Source: Nitrospirota bacterium (GTDB lineage Bacteria > Nitrospirota > Thermodesulfovibrionia > Thermodesulfovibrionales > JdFR-88). Taken from it: a stretch of DNA of 42,798 nucleotides. Every line of letters starts with the position of its first letter. Within the stretch, counting starts at the first letter, position 1. The notes under the pieces are model-generated. The model had not been told where the DNA came from, did no database searches, and saw only the letters and a list, made by a program, of their open reading frames with translations. Shown piece by piece: positions 1-8,514 of the stretch. Location of the stretch: positions 1 to 42,798 of the forward strand of contig JAJYJB010000011.1 of the NCBI GenBank assembly GCA_021789735.1. Direction: 5' to 3'. The position numbers were made by a program, and so were the translations under genes.

Positions 1-752
1 TCGTTTATTATCAGCCCGCAGGGCACTACCAGTTCTATGGGCAGCAGTATGTCTTCTACCATGTATTGGAGAGCAAGGCTTTCCCTGAGGAGCGGATATC
101 CATGCACAATGCTTTTTGAAAGGTCCACTATGTAGTCCCTCATGTTCACGTGGGCCAGATCGCCTGACCTGTAGAGTTTTTCATGGACCAGGGCCATGGC
201 CTTGAGCCTGCTCTGGATGTCCTCGCACATGGACTGGATGGACCCGCTGTCAAAACTCCTGGAGCACTGCAGCGAGATGAGGCTGGAGACCACCTGAAGG
301 TTGTTCTTTGTCCTGTGGTACAGCTCCTTGAGCAGGACCTCTTTTTCGGCAAGCGCCGATTGCAGCCTCCTTTTGGTGCGATCAAGCAGGCTGATGGCAT
401 AGACGATTATACCCGATGCAAGGAAAAACCCGAACAGTTGGGTCGCGTCCCTGAGGCTTGGCGCTTCGAGGATGTCTTCTGGCTCGATGAAGAAAAACCA
501 GATGCCGATCCCCACGATTACGGCAAGGACGCTGCCTGCCCCGGCGCCCAGGTAAAGGGTGAAAAGCGCAATGGCGGCCAGGGGGATGGAGAAGAAAATG
601 ACCTCAAGATACCCAAACAGGTATTTGGCAGCCAGCAGGAGGAGCGCGCCAGCGAGTAACGCAGACCCGTAGCTGACAAAAAAAGAGCGTTTTCCCCATG
701 GCAGGTTTTTTCGTGCCAGACGTTTTTCCTGATAAAGCGGGATGTCCCCCAT
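1..752 (-). CDS. Membrane sensor histidine kinase, HisKA_2 type (3' end outside window)
   Basis: About 250 residues are visible and the C-terminal ATPase domain is cut off by the window edge. After a basic N-terminus there are about four hydrophobic segments (residues ~23-115), resembling the KdpD-like DUF4118 membrane region. A short linker leads into the HisKA_2 phospho-acceptor helix with ELYHRTKNNLQVV, in which the His is the expected phosphorylation site. The visible part ends in CGLIINE, the start of the HATPase N box. It is likely an inner-membrane kinase that passes phosphate to an unlinked response regulator; no regulator gene adjoins it. The gene lies 112 nt downstream of a second kinase with the same HisKA_2 core on the same strand. 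The ATG at 752 has GGAG 12 nt upstream and a possible -10 TAAAAT (759-764) 6 nt upstream, so either an SD-led or a leaderless start is possible. The signal it senses is unknown. Confidence 0.85.
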   Translation of the reverse strand, partial: MGDIPLYQEKRLARKNLPWGKRSFFVSYGSALLAGALLLLAAKYLFGYLEVIFFSIPLAAIALFTLYLGAGAGSVLAVIVGIGIWFFFIEPEDILEAPSLRDATQLFGFFLASGIIVYAISLLDRTKRRLQSALAEKEVLLKELYHRTKNNLQVVSSLISLQCSRSFDSGSIQSMCEDIQSRLKAMALVHEKLYRSGDLAHVNMRDYIVDLSKSIVHGYPLLRESLALQYMVEDILLPIELVVPCGLIIN

Positions 753-759
753 AATTAAA

Positions 760-843
760 TTTTACTCCGGATCCGCACCGGCGCGTGGGCGTCCCAGGCG
801 GAAAATATGCCGGGGGCAGTCATGGATGTCAAAAGGGGAGTAA
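760..843. repeat. 9-bp inverted repeat in the leader between the two kinase genes
   Basis: TTTTACTCC at 760-768 and GGAGTAAAA at 835-843 are perfect inverted repeats 66 nt apart. In the minus-strand transcript the arm nearer the first kinase contains the GGAG that could serve as its ribosome site, so pairing could mask it. No known riboswitch was recognised. Confidence 0.35.
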
Positions 844-864
844 AACAGCCGTATTCCATGAAAA

Positions 865-2337
865 CTATTGTCTGAAACTTATGGACAAACGCGTCCCGCC
901 CTCCCGGCAGACCTCGAGTTTTCCGTTCAACTGCACTGAGACAAGTTTGGATACCAGCCTCAACCCCAGGGTCTTAACGTCTTTTATGTCCTTTATGTCC
1001 AGCCAGCCGGGAAGACCCACCCCGTTATCGGAAAAAACGAGCTCTATCCCTTCCCCCTTTTTCTGCATGGCTATTCTTACGTCTCCTTTTCTGCCACACG
1101 GGAAGGCGTACTTCAGTGAATTGGAAAGGAGCTCGTTTATTATCAGACCACAGGGCGTGGCAAGGTCTATTGACAGGGGGATGCTCCCGACCTCCAGGTT
1201 CAAGGACACAGCCGCGGCCTTGTCCTTGTAGCTCTCCATCAGCGACCTGGAGAGGTCTTGCAGGTAGTCCTTCATGTCCAGGTTGGACAGGTCCTGCGAT
1301 TTGTACAGCCTCTCATGCACCAGGGACATGGCCATGATCCTGTCCTGGGTCTCCTTAAATGCCTGCTGCAGTCCATGGTCTCCGAAGGACGCGGACTGAA
1401 GGTTCAGCAGGCCCGATATCACCTGCATATTGTTCTTTGTCCTGTGATAGAGCTCCTTGAGGAGCATCTCCTTTTCCAGGAGGGAGGCCCTTATCTTTTC
1501 TTCGGCATTTTTCCGTTCTGTTATGTCCCGCTCGATGGCGAAAATGTATCTGTGGCCGTCCTGCTCAAAGAGCCCCGCGCTGACTTCCAAAGGAAATATG
1601 CTGCCGTCCTTCCTGTGGTGCCGCACATCCGCAGTCAGCCACAGGCCCTCCAGTATCAGGTGCCGCCGCTTTTTGATGAGCTTTTCGTCGGCCGGATAGT
1701 CTATATCACTTATGTTCAGCTTGAGGAGTTCATCCCTGGTGTACCCGTGCATCTTTGCCGCCATGTCATTGGCGTCTATTATCTGGCCCGCGTTTTCCTC
1801 CTCCGCATCCATTATGAAGATGGCGTCATTGGCGTTTTCGAACAGCAACCGGTATCTCTTCTCGCTTGCGTACAGGGCTGCTGTGCGCTCTTCTACCAGC
1901 TGTTCAAGGTGCCGCCGGTATTTCCTTAGCTTCTCTTCAGCATCCCTCCTCTCGGCGTGCTCACGGGCCGCCTGCAGGGCCCTCCTGACAGCGGGGCCAA
2001 GCCTGGACATCCGGTCCTTCAGGATATAATCGGTCGCGCCGTTTTTGAGCATCTCCACGGCATACTCTTCCCCGATGGCCCCAGATATGAATATGAAAGG
2101 GACTTCAGGCTGCTTTTCCTGCGCTATTTCAAGTGCGGAAACCCCGTCGAAAGCGGGAAGCGAATAGTCGGCCAATATCAGATCGAAGCCGGTGCTGTTC
2201 AGCGCCTGGACGAAATCTGCCCGGTTTTCAACCCGGACAAAGGCGCAGTCCAAACCCTCATTGGCCAGCTGGGCCTCGATAAGCTCGGAATCATTTTGGC
2301 TGTCTTCAAGATTTAAAACAAGCAGCCTGTCTTTCAT
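865..2337 (-). CDS. REC-PAS-histidine kinase (HisKA_2/HATPase), soluble
   Basis: The 490-residue protein has a receiver domain (residues ~4-120) with the acidic pair E11/D12, phospho-acceptor D57 in LADYSLP and the conserved Lys in YILKD. A coiled-coil stretch follows (~125-160), then a PAS domain with a PAC end (~165-290, DITERKNAEEK). The HisKA_2 helix has ELYHRTKNNMQV and the HATPase domain has GLIINELLSNSLKYAF and DNGVGLP. No membrane segment is visible, so it should be cytoplasmic. It may receive phosphate on its own REC domain and sense a small ligand or redox state by PAS. I start it at ATG 2337, where the REC fold begins. An in-frame ATG at 2433 would add 32 residues of non-REC sequence, and neither start has a convincing ribosome site. 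It is probably co-transcribed with the downstream paralogous kinase. Confidence 0.9.
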   Translation of the reverse strand: MKDRLLVLNLEDSQNDSELIEAQLANEGLDCAFVRVENRADFVQALNSTGFDLILADYSLPAFDGVSALEIAQEKQPEVPFIFISGAIGEEYAVEMLKNGATDYILKDRMSRLGPAVRRALQAAREHAERRDAEEKLRKYRRHLEQLVEERTAALYASEKRYRLLFENANDAIFIMDAEEENAGQIIDANDMAAKMHGYTRDELLKLNISDIDYPADEKLIKKRRHLILEGLWLTADVRHHRKDGSIFPLEVSAGLFEQDGHRYIFAIERDITERKNAEEKIRASLLEKEMLLKELYHRTKNNMQVISGLLNLQSASFGDHGLQQAFKETQDRIMAMSLVHERLYKSQDLSNLDMKDYLQDLSRSLMESYKDKAAAVSLNLEVGSIPLSIDLATPCGLIINELLSNSLKYAFPCGRKGDVRIAMQKKGEGIELVFSDNGVGLPGWLDIKDIKDVKTLGLRLVSKLVSVQLNGKLEVCREGGTRLSISFRQ

Positions 2338-2433
2338 CACCTGTGCGGACAGTCTTTTTATCGCCTGCGGCTGCCCGGGGACGACCCCGTTGATCGTCGC
2401 TCCCGGGCAGCTGCCCCGCCCCTGTTTCTCCAT

Positions 2434-2811
2434 TTCGTAAATTGTATTCCTTCACACCTTCAGGCACAAGCTCAATATCGTCTTGATTAATTTTTGAGGT
2501 CTCTTAATCTTATTTTATTTCATTTCTCATTTTTTGTTTTCAGCCGTGAAAAAGGGCCATGCCGCGGACTGCGGGGCGGGGCGAAATATGCCGGGACCAA
2601 TGTTCATGGGCAGCCATGGTCTCTGGCACACATTCGCAGCCGGGCTTGTCCGGAACAGATTGATCCCTGCAGGGTGATGGGGAGCTGCCGGGGCATAAAA
2701 ACCTCTCCATGACGGCGAAATACGCGCATTATTATTCCGGGAGTCTGAGGTCGAGCATCGATGTCTTTGACCAAAAGTACACAATTATACGGCAGATGGA
2801 GGGCTGCATGT
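2434..2811. other. Intergenic region without a supported gene
   Basis: This stretch precedes the tRNA promoter. Only short open frames are present (for example minus 2527-2784), and they have Arg/Pro-rich translations, no ribosome site and no recognisable domain. It holds a 14-base sequence, CCGGGCTTGTCCGG at 2640-2653, that also occurs in another intergenic region at 21635. It also has a 12-mer (AAATATGCCGGG, 2584-2595) shared with the gap between the two kinases (801-812). Confidence 0.5.
2640..2653. repeat. Short intergenic repeat, copy 1 (CCGGGCTTGTCCGG)
   Basis: The 14-mer CCGGGCTTGTCCGG occurs here and at 21635-21648, both times outside genes. It has CCGG at each end. It may be a remnant of a dispersed intergenic repeat family. 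Confidence 0.4.
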
Positions 2812-2841
2812 TTGACCTTATCCCAAAAAATCCTTTAAAAT
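2812..2841 (+). promoter_or_regulatory. Sigma-70-type promoter of tRNA-Leu
   Basis: TTGACC (2812-2817) and TAAAAT (2836-2841) are 18 nt apart. The -10 box ends 6 nt before the tRNA 5' end, so transcription would start very close to the mature 5' end. Confidence 0.6.
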
Positions 2842-2847
2842 CAACGA

Positions 2848-2932
2848 GCGAGAGTGGCGGAACTGGCAGACGCGCTGGACTTAGGATCCAGTGGGGCAAC
2901 CTGTAGGGGTTCAAATCCCCTCTCTCGCACCA
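2848..2932 (+). tRNA. tRNA-Leu (anticodon UAG), CCA encoded
   Basis: The 85-nt sequence folds into a class II tRNA. The acceptor stem is GCGAGAG pairing with CTCTCGC, followed by discriminator A and an encoded CCA (2930-2932). The anticodon stem CTGGA/TCCAG (2875-2879 with 2887-2891) closes the loop CTTAGGA, which gives anticodon TAG at 2882-2884. There is a variable arm typical of tRNA-Leu and a T-arm with GGGG TTCAAAT CCCC. It decodes CUA and probably other CUN codons by wobble. Confidence 0.97.
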
Positions 2933-3155
2933 CCCCACCCTTATTAATTAAACCCCGCGCCCAAGACTTTTTTGCCCATTAAATCCGGTTCTAAAAAACC
3001 TTTGCCGTAGCCGCAAAACAAAAAAAACCTTGAAAGCGGAAACAAAAAACCGGGAAAGATTTTTATGTGACGCGGGGCACATGCCCGCCGCCCGAATGGT
3101 ATTACAATCTGTCTGGGTTTTTTCTTTTTTAAAAATCTTCAGAGGGGGAAGGGAA

Positions 3156-3800
3156 ATGAGGAAAAGTCCAAGGCCTTTCATCACGGAAAGGCCGGCTGCT
3201 AGGATGCTTTGTTCCGTTTTCCTGCTGGTTTTTTTGCTTACGGGGATTTTTTTGATGGCGGCGACCGCCGCAAACGCCCTGGAGAGCCTCAGGGATGGCA
3301 TGAAGGGGCCGGATTTCACGCTTAAGGAACTGAACGGACAGACCACGGAATTTAACAGCATAAAAGGACAAAAGCTTACCGTCCTTCTTTTCTGGTCCAC
3401 CTGGAGCGCGTACTCCGGGAATGCCCTTAAGCAGATGGAGCGTCTATATGAAAAATACAGACGAAAAGGCCTGTCAGTCCTTGCCATAGACGTGGACGCC
3501 CAGGAGATAACAGGCAAGACCATCTCTCAAATAAAGTCCGAAATAGACAGCCTGAAGCTCGACATGCCCGTTTCCATAGATTACGGACTTGTAGCGTTCC
3601 ATGATTACGGTGTCATAGCAGTGCCCTCGACGGTCATTCTGGATAGGAACAGGGTCATAAAATATGAGCTTGCCGGTTTTCCCCTTATCGGGTCAGCCGA
3701 GATGGCGGATTACATAAGGTCCCGGTTCAAATCTGCCAAAGCTGCCCCTGCGGCAGCGGCAGAGGACGACCAGGCCGTTCCGTTCGACCCGGAGCCCTGA
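3156..3800 (+). CDS. Secreted thioredoxin-fold (TlpA/AhpC-TSA-like) protein lacking the CxxC
   Basis: The 214-residue protein starts at ATG 3156 behind a purine-rich ribosome site (AGAGGGGGAAGGG). It has an N-terminal hydrophobic segment (~17-40) that should act as a signal peptide or anchor, then a TlpA-type fold beginning PDFTLKELNG. The active-site strand reads FWSTWSAYSGN (79-89), where redox-active members have a WCPxC-type motif. Both cysteine positions are serine (S84, S87), and no cysteine remains after the signal segment (one lies at residue 19). The cis-proline loop is intact in VPSTVILD. The C-terminus is Ala/Asp/Pro-rich. It is likely a periplasmic protein that has kept the fold but lost disulfide exchange. 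Family membership is clear from the fold motifs; its role is not. Confidence 0.82.
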   Translation: MRKSPRPFITERPAARMLCSVFLLVFLLTGIFLMAATAANALESLRDGMKGPDFTLKELNGQTTEFNSIKGQKLTVLLFWSTWSAYSGNALKQMERLYEKYRRKGLSVLAIDVDAQEITGKTISQIKSEIDSLKLDMPVSIDYGLVAFHDYGVIAVPSTVILDRNRVIKYELAGFPLIGSAEMADYIRSRFKSAKAAPAAAAEDDQAVPFDPEP

Positions 3801-3857
3801 GACCCGCCCCCTGAGTCTCGAACTGGAAAAAGGGCCCGCCTTTTCCTTATCGGGCTG

Positions 3858-3886
3858 TTTCCAAAATAGGCCAAATAAAGTAAAAT
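3858..3886 (+). promoter_or_regulatory. Putative promoter of the hypFDE operon (leaderless type)
   Basis: TTTCCA (3858-3863) and TAAAAT (3881-3886) are 17 nt apart. The -10 ends 7 nt before the hypF ATG, and no Shine-Dalgarno sequence lies between, so the mRNA would begin at or next to the start codon. Confidence 0.45.
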
Positions 3887-3893
3887 CACGTGC

Positions 3894-6320
3894 ATGGGCC
3901 GGGTGTCCATAAAGGTCTCAGGCGTCGTGCAGGGAGTTGGTTTCAGGCCCTATGTCTTCAGGCTGGCCAGGGAGATGGGCCTTACGGGCTTTGTGCGCAA
4001 CACGGGCAGCGGGGTCCTTATAGAAGTAGAAGGGGAGAATGAAGGCACCAGTGGGTTTTTGGGCCGTCTGAAGGCAGAGGCCCCGCCCCTTGCCCGAATA
4101 ACCGGGCTCGACGTCAGGGAACTGCCGGGCGGCGCAGCCCATTCCAGTTTCAGGATAATCGAAAGTGGGGCCGAAGGGAGCGTGGCAGGGGCCGTTTCCC
4201 CCGCCTTGAGCGCCGACGTCAGCGCGGATGTCTCGGTCTGCCCGGACTGTCTTAAAGAGATGTCCGACCCGTCGGACAGACGGTATCTATACCCGTTCAT
4301 CAACTGCACCAACTGCGGACCGCGTTACAGCATCATACGGGAGGTCCCTTACGACCGGGAAAACACCACGATGTCCGCGTTCGGGATGTGTCCGGATTGC
4401 AGGAGGGAATACACAAACCCGGCAAACAGGCGCTTCCATGCGGAGCCCACGGCCTGCCAGGCCTGCGGGCCGTCCGTTTTCACAGGGCCGGACGGCAAAA
4501 ACGGCGCCCGCCAAAATCCTATCACCCTTGCGATAAGGGAGCTCAAGGCGGGGGGCATCGTTGCCATCAAAGGGCTCGGTGGCTTCCACCTGGCCTGCGA
4601 TGCGGGAAACGAAAAGGCGGTCTGCGAACTGAGGCGCAGGAAAAAAAGGGGCAACAAGCCTTTTGCCCTCATGTCGGGCTCGGTCGAGGAAATAAAACGG
4701 TTTTGCCACGTGTCGGAAGAGGAGGAGCAAAAACTCCTGTCGCCTGAAAGGCCTGTCGTCCTCCTGAGGAGGAAAAAGGAATGCGCCCTGCCTTCTGCCA
4801 TAGCGCCCGGAAACGGCCTGCTTGGTTTCATGCTCCCTTATACCCCTCTGCACTGGCTTTTGTTCAACTATCCGGCCGGGCCGGGCGGGCCAGGCGGACC
4901 GGCTTTTAACGCCCTTGTCATGACCAGCGGGAACCTCTCCGAGGAGCCCATAGCGGCCACAAACGAAGATGCGCTGAAAAGGCTTTCAGGCATTGCCGGG
5001 TATTTTGTCCTGCATGACCGCGACATTCACACCAGGGTGGACGATTCCGTGATCTATGAGGTTTCTCCGGCAAGCGAAAATATCCCCTTCTTTGCCTTTG
5101 CCAGGCGGGCCAGGGGATATGTGCCCGTCCCCATAAGATTAGGCGGGGCATTTTACGGGCAAAAAAAGACGGGCCGCAAGCGGGGCAATGCCGCAAGCGG
5201 GCTCTTTGATCGCCCCCAGGTGATGGGGGCTGGCGGAGACCTGAAAAACACCTTCACGCTGGTGAAGGATGACAGGGCTGTGATGAGCCAGCACATAGGG
5301 GACATGGAAAACCCGCAGGCCCAGAAATTCTACTTGGAGACGCTGGAAAAGCTTATGCGGCTTTTCGGGACAAAGCCCGAGGCGGCCGGGTATGACATGC
5401 ACCCGGGATATCATTCCTCAAATCTGATATTGGGCAGCATGGGGCCGGACATACCGGCGGGGAAAAAATTCGCCGTCCAGCACCACCATGCCCACGTTGC
5501 ATCCGTAATGGCCGAGGCCGGCCTTACGGAGAAGGTCATCGGCGTGGCCCTGGACGGCACTGGCTACGGGACGGACGGGACCTTGTGGGGCGGGGAGTTC
5601 CTGATAGCGGATGCGCTCGGGTTTGAAAGGGCCGCCTTTTTCAGGCCCATCCCGCTGCCGGGGGGAGAGGCGGCGGTAAGGGCCCCGTGGCGGGCCGCCA
5701 TAGGGCTGCTCGGGCAGACTCTTCCCGATGAGACGGTTTTGTCCCTGGCCCAAAAGTCGGGCATTTCCGGAAGACGCACGGCGCGCGAGGTGGAAAACAT
5801 TCTAAAGATATCAAAAAAAAGGGAGCTCGCGCCTTTGTCTTCCGGCGCCGGGAGGCTCTTTGAGGCTTTTTCCTCGGTTTTGGGCCTGGTGGATGAAAAC
5901 ACCTTTGAGGCCGAAGCGGCCATTGCGCTTGAAAGCATGGCCTGGGAAGAGGACATGAAGGCGGAGTATCCGTATGACACATTGGAGGGCGGACGGCAAC
6001 TGGACTTTTCAGCGGCCTTCGTTCAGGCCATTGAAGAAAGGGCCCGCGGCGTGCGGCCGGCCGCGGTATCGGCCAGGTTCCACAACACGGTCGCAAGGGC
6101 GGTTTCGGAGACTGCGCTGCGGCTTTCAGCCGGGACCGGGATAAGGACCATAGCGCTAAGCGGAGGTGTATTTCAGAACCGGTTTCTGCTTGAGGGGGTA
6201 ATGGGGAGGCTGTCCATGGCCGGAGGGGTCCGGGTTTGCACAAACAGGCTTGTCCCGCCCGGGGACGGCGGCATCAGTCTGGGACAGGCGTTCATAGCGA
6301 GAGCGAGGGTGATGCAATGA
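3894..6320 (+). CDS. hypF: Carbamoyltransferase HypF, [NiFe]-hydrogenase maturation
   Basis: HypF turns carbamoyl phosphate into a thiocarboxamide on the C-terminal Cys of HypE, the source of the cyanide ligands of the [NiFe] centre. The 808-residue protein has the full domain set. An acylphosphatase domain (~1-90) carries VQGVGFRPYV. Two zinc fingers follow, with CPDC/CTNCGP and CPDC/CQACGP. A YrdC-like domain (~200-390) contains KGLGGFHLAC, and the C-terminal Kae1/TobZ-like domain has HHHAHVASVMAE and ALSGGVFQN. The length is close to the family norm (~750-800). It starts the hyp operon: its stop overlaps the hypD start by 4 nt. The ATG at 3894 lacks a ribosome site but lies 7 nt after a -10 box, fitting leaderless translation. 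Confidence 0.97.
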   Translation: MGRVSIKVSGVVQGVGFRPYVFRLAREMGLTGFVRNTGSGVLIEVEGENEGTSGFLGRLKAEAPPLARITGLDVRELPGGAAHSSFRIIESGAEGSVAGAVSPALSADVSADVSVCPDCLKEMSDPSDRRYLYPFINCTNCGPRYSIIREVPYDRENTTMSAFGMCPDCRREYTNPANRRFHAEPTACQACGPSVFTGPDGKNGARQNPITLAIRELKAGGIVAIKGLGGFHLACDAGNEKAVCELRRRKKRGNKPFALMSGSVEEIKRFCHVSEEEEQKLLSPERPVVLLRRKKECALPSAIAPGNGLLGFMLPYTPLHWLLFNYPAGPGGPGGPAFNALVMTSGNLSEEPIAATNEDALKRLSGIAGYFVLHDRDIHTRVDDSVIYEVSPASENIPFFAFARRARGYVPVPIRLGGAFYGQKKTGRKRGNAASGLFDRPQVMGAGGDLKNTFTLVKDDRAVMSQHIGDMENPQAQKFYLETLEKLMRLFGTKPEAAGYDMHPGYHSSNLILGSMGPDIPAGKKFAVQHHHAHVASVMAEAGLTEKVIGVALDGTGYGTDGTLWGGEFLIADALGFERAAFFRPIPLPGGEAAVRAPWRAAIGLLGQTLPDETVLSLAQKSGISGRRTAREVENILKISKKRELAPLSSGAGRLFEAFSSVLGLVDENTFEAEAAIALESMAWEEDMKAEYPYDTLEGGRQLDFSAAFVQAIEERARGVRPAAVSARFHNTVARAVSETALRLSAGTGIRTIALSGGVFQNRFLLEGVMGRLSMAGGVRVCTNRLVPPGDGGISLGQAFIARARVMQ

Positions 6321-7402
6321 ACAGGGAAATGGAAAGGCTGGCGGACGGGATAAACCGTCTTTTAAAAAAGACAGGCCGCCCGGTGAAGCTGATGGAGGTC
6401 TGCGGCACGCATACGGTGGCGATATTCCGGCACGGGATAAGAGGGCTTTTCCCTGAGATAAGCTTTCTTTCAGGGCCGGGCTGTCCCGTTTGCGTGACCG
6501 CGAAAAGCGATATCGACAACTCGATAAGGATCGCCAGGCGGCCCGGCGTGACGCTGATGACCTTCGGGGACATGATGAGGGTCCCAGGCTCGCTTGGGTC
6601 TCTTGACAGGGCGCGCGCCGATGGGGCCGATGTGAAAGTGGTCTATTCCCCTCTGGACGCGGTGGCCGAGGCGGGCAGGCGCAGGGACAGGAGAGTCGTT
6701 TTCTTCGCCACCGGTTTTGAGACGACCATCCCTCTGGTGGCCGCCGCCCTTGAAATGGCGCGCGGCTCCGGCCTGGACAACTTTTTCATATACTCGGTGC
6801 ACAAGCTGGTGCCCCCGGCGCTAAGGGCCCTGCTTGCGGACAGCAGGGTGGGGTTGGACGGCTTCATATTGCCGGGGCACGTAAGCGCCATAATCGGCGC
6901 GCGTCCCTACGGTTTTCTGGCGGAGGAGTTCCACATTCCCGCGGTCGTGACCGGGTTTGAGGCGGAGGAGATAATGGAAGGCGCCCTTATGCTCCTTGAG
7001 CAGATAGCCTCAGGCGCCGCGCGGGTGGAGGTGGCATATAAAAAGGTGGTAAAGGATTTTGGAAATCAGAAGGCCCTCTCACTTATAGACAGGTATTTCG
7101 AGCCTTCTGATGCCGAATGGAGGGGCATCGGCACGATACCTGGAAGCGGGCTGAAACTTAAAAAGGAGTGGTCGGGGATGGATGCCGAAGACGCCTTCAA
7201 GGCGGATATGGGGCCCGCAGCCTGCCCTGATGACAGAGGCTGTTCCTGCGGGGACATACTGAGGGGGCTTAAGCTTCCGGTGGAATGCCGCCTTTTTGGC
7301 TCCGCGTGCACTCCGGAGCATCCCGTGGGGGCATGCATGGTGAGCACGGAGGGAAGCTGTGCCGCCTATTATAAATACGGACCGCAAACGAAGGCTCGCT
7401 GA
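6317..7402 (+). CDS. hypD: HypD, Fe-S scaffold for Fe(CN)2CO assembly
   Basis: HypD, with HypC and HypE, builds the Fe(CN)2CO unit of [NiFe]-hydrogenase. The 361-residue protein has the family cysteine motifs: CGTHTVAIFRHGI near residue 27, GPGCPVCVT near residue 53, and the C-terminal [4Fe-4S] region with CSCGDIL, ECRLFGSACTP and a final cluster of Cys residues. I place the start at ATG 6317, where ATGA overlaps the hypF stop and GAGGGTGAT gives a ribosome site. This is translational coupling. The hypE start overlaps its stop in turn. The usual partner gene hypC is not between or next to these genes. Confidence 0.97.
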   Translation: MNREMERLADGINRLLKKTGRPVKLMEVCGTHTVAIFRHGIRGLFPEISFLSGPGCPVCVTAKSDIDNSIRIARRPGVTLMTFGDMMRVPGSLGSLDRARADGADVKVVYSPLDAVAEAGRRRDRRVVFFATGFETTIPLVAAALEMARGSGLDNFFIYSVHKLVPPALRALLADSRVGLDGFILPGHVSAIIGARPYGFLAEEFHIPAVVTGFEAEEIMEGALMLLEQIASGAARVEVAYKKVVKDFGNQKALSLIDRYFEPSDAEWRGIGTIPGSGLKLKKEWSGMDAEDAFKADMGPAACPDDRGCSCGDILRGLKLPVECRLFGSACTPEHPVGACMVSTEGSCAAYYKYGPQTKAR

Positions 7403-8463
7403 TGGAAAATAATCCGAAAGAAAAAGAAAGAGAAAAGATACTCCTTGGCCACGGAAGCGGCGGACGGCTTATGAGAAGGCTCGTGAACGAGGCGATCGTT
7501 TCCGAATTCGGCATGGAGGAGCCCCTCCTTGATGCTGCCGTTCTGGAACTGGAGGGGAAGGGGCCGGACGGGGCATCTTTTACCCGTCTTGCCTTCACTA
7601 CGGACAGCTATGTTGTTTCTCCCGTTTTTTTTGAGGGGGGAGACATCGGGGACCTGGCCATAAACGGCACCGTAAACGACCTCGCGGTCTCGGGAGCGCA
7701 GCCGCTGGCCATCTCCGCCGGGTTCATAATAGAGGAGGGGTTTCCGGTAGAGGATCTGAAAAAGATCGTCTCCTCCATGTCCCGCGCCGCCAGAAAGGCG
7801 GGTGTGCGCATAGTCACCGGGGACACCAAGGTGGTGGAGAAGGGCAAGGGGGACGGCATATTCATAAACACCTCCGGCATAGGTCTCATGGACCTGGCGG
7901 CAAAAAGCCTCTCCCCGGGCAACATCCGGCCCGGAGACGCCATCATCGTAAGCGGGGACATGGGCAGGCACGGCATCTCCGTAATGGCCAGGAGAAACGG
8001 GATAGATTTTGACCCGCCGCTTGAAAGCGACACAAAACCCTTGAACGGCCTTGTAAAACGGATGCTCCGCCGCGACGGGGCGGTCCGGGTGATGAGGGAC
8101 CCTACAAGAGGGGGGCTTGCCACGGTGCTGAAGGAGTTCGCATTGGACTGCGGGCTTGCGATGGTGATAAGGGAGGAAGACGTGCCTGTCCTGCCTTCGG
8201 TAAGGGGGGCATGCGGCCTTTTGGGGCTGGACCACCTTTACGCAGCCTGCGAAGGCGCCCTTGTGGCCGTAGTGGCCGCGGAGCTGGCAGGAGACGTGCT
8301 TGAGGCCATGAGGACCGATGAGGCCGGCTGCGGCTCCGTCATTATCGGCAGGGTGGTCCGGGAGGGCCAATATCCGGCCGGCTCAGTGGTGCTCGAAACC
8401 ATTGCCGGCGGCGAAAGGATGATGGACATGCTTGCGGGGGAACAGCTCCCCAGGATCTGCTGA
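7402..8463 (+). CDS. hypE: HypE, carbamoyl dehydratase
   Basis: HypE dehydrates the carbamoyl group placed on its C-terminal Cys by HypF, using ATP, to give the thiocyanate that donates cyanide to HypD/HypC. The 353-residue protein is a PurM-like (AIRS) ATPase with LLGHGSGGRLMRRLV at the start, FTTDSYVVSP, GDTKVVEKG and DPTRGGLATVL. It ends in PRIC, so the modifiable Cys is the last residue, as in active HypE. The start ATG at 7402 overlaps the hypD stop by one base (TGATG). It closes the hypF-D-E operon and faces hypB, which runs the other way. Confidence 0.97.
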   Translation: MENNPKEKEREKILLGHGSGGRLMRRLVNEAIVSEFGMEEPLLDAAVLELEGKGPDGASFTRLAFTTDSYVVSPVFFEGGDIGDLAINGTVNDLAVSGAQPLAISAGFIIEEGFPVEDLKKIVSSMSRAARKAGVRIVTGDTKVVEKGKGDGIFINTSGIGLMDLAAKSLSPGNIRPGDAIIVSGDMGRHGISVMARRNGIDFDPPLESDTKPLNGLVKRMLRRDGAVRVMRDPTRGGLATVLKEFALDCGLAMVIREEDVPVLPSVRGACGLLGLDHLYAACEGALVAVVAAELAGDVLEAMRTDEAGCGSVIIGRVVREGQYPAGSVVLETIAGGERMMDMLAGEQLPRIC

Positions 8464-8470
8464 AATCCGG

Positions 8471-8514
8471 TTTTTTTGTTTGTGCCATGGGTTGGGAGAC
8501 CAAGCACAAAAAAA
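8471..8514. repeat. Inverted repeat between convergent hypE and hypB
   Basis: TTGTGC (8480-8485) pairs with GCACAA (8504-8509). Inside it, TTGG-GAGA-CCAA (8492-8503) forms a GNRA-looped stem with a 6-nt bulge on one side. The outer flanks are T7 and A7. There is no T-run after the stem on either strand, so it is not a standard intrinsic terminator. It may mark or stabilise the 3' ends of the two convergent transcripts. Confidence 0.35.

Noticed and set aside
2527..2784. 85-residue minus-strand frame upstream of the kinase pair
   Set aside because: Its composition is Arg/Pro/Ser-rich, it has no ribosome site or domain, and it sits in a probable non-coding gap.
7369..8370. 333-residue minus-strand frame across hypE
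   Set aside because: It lies fully antisense to hypE, which has all family motifs and an overlapping operon start.
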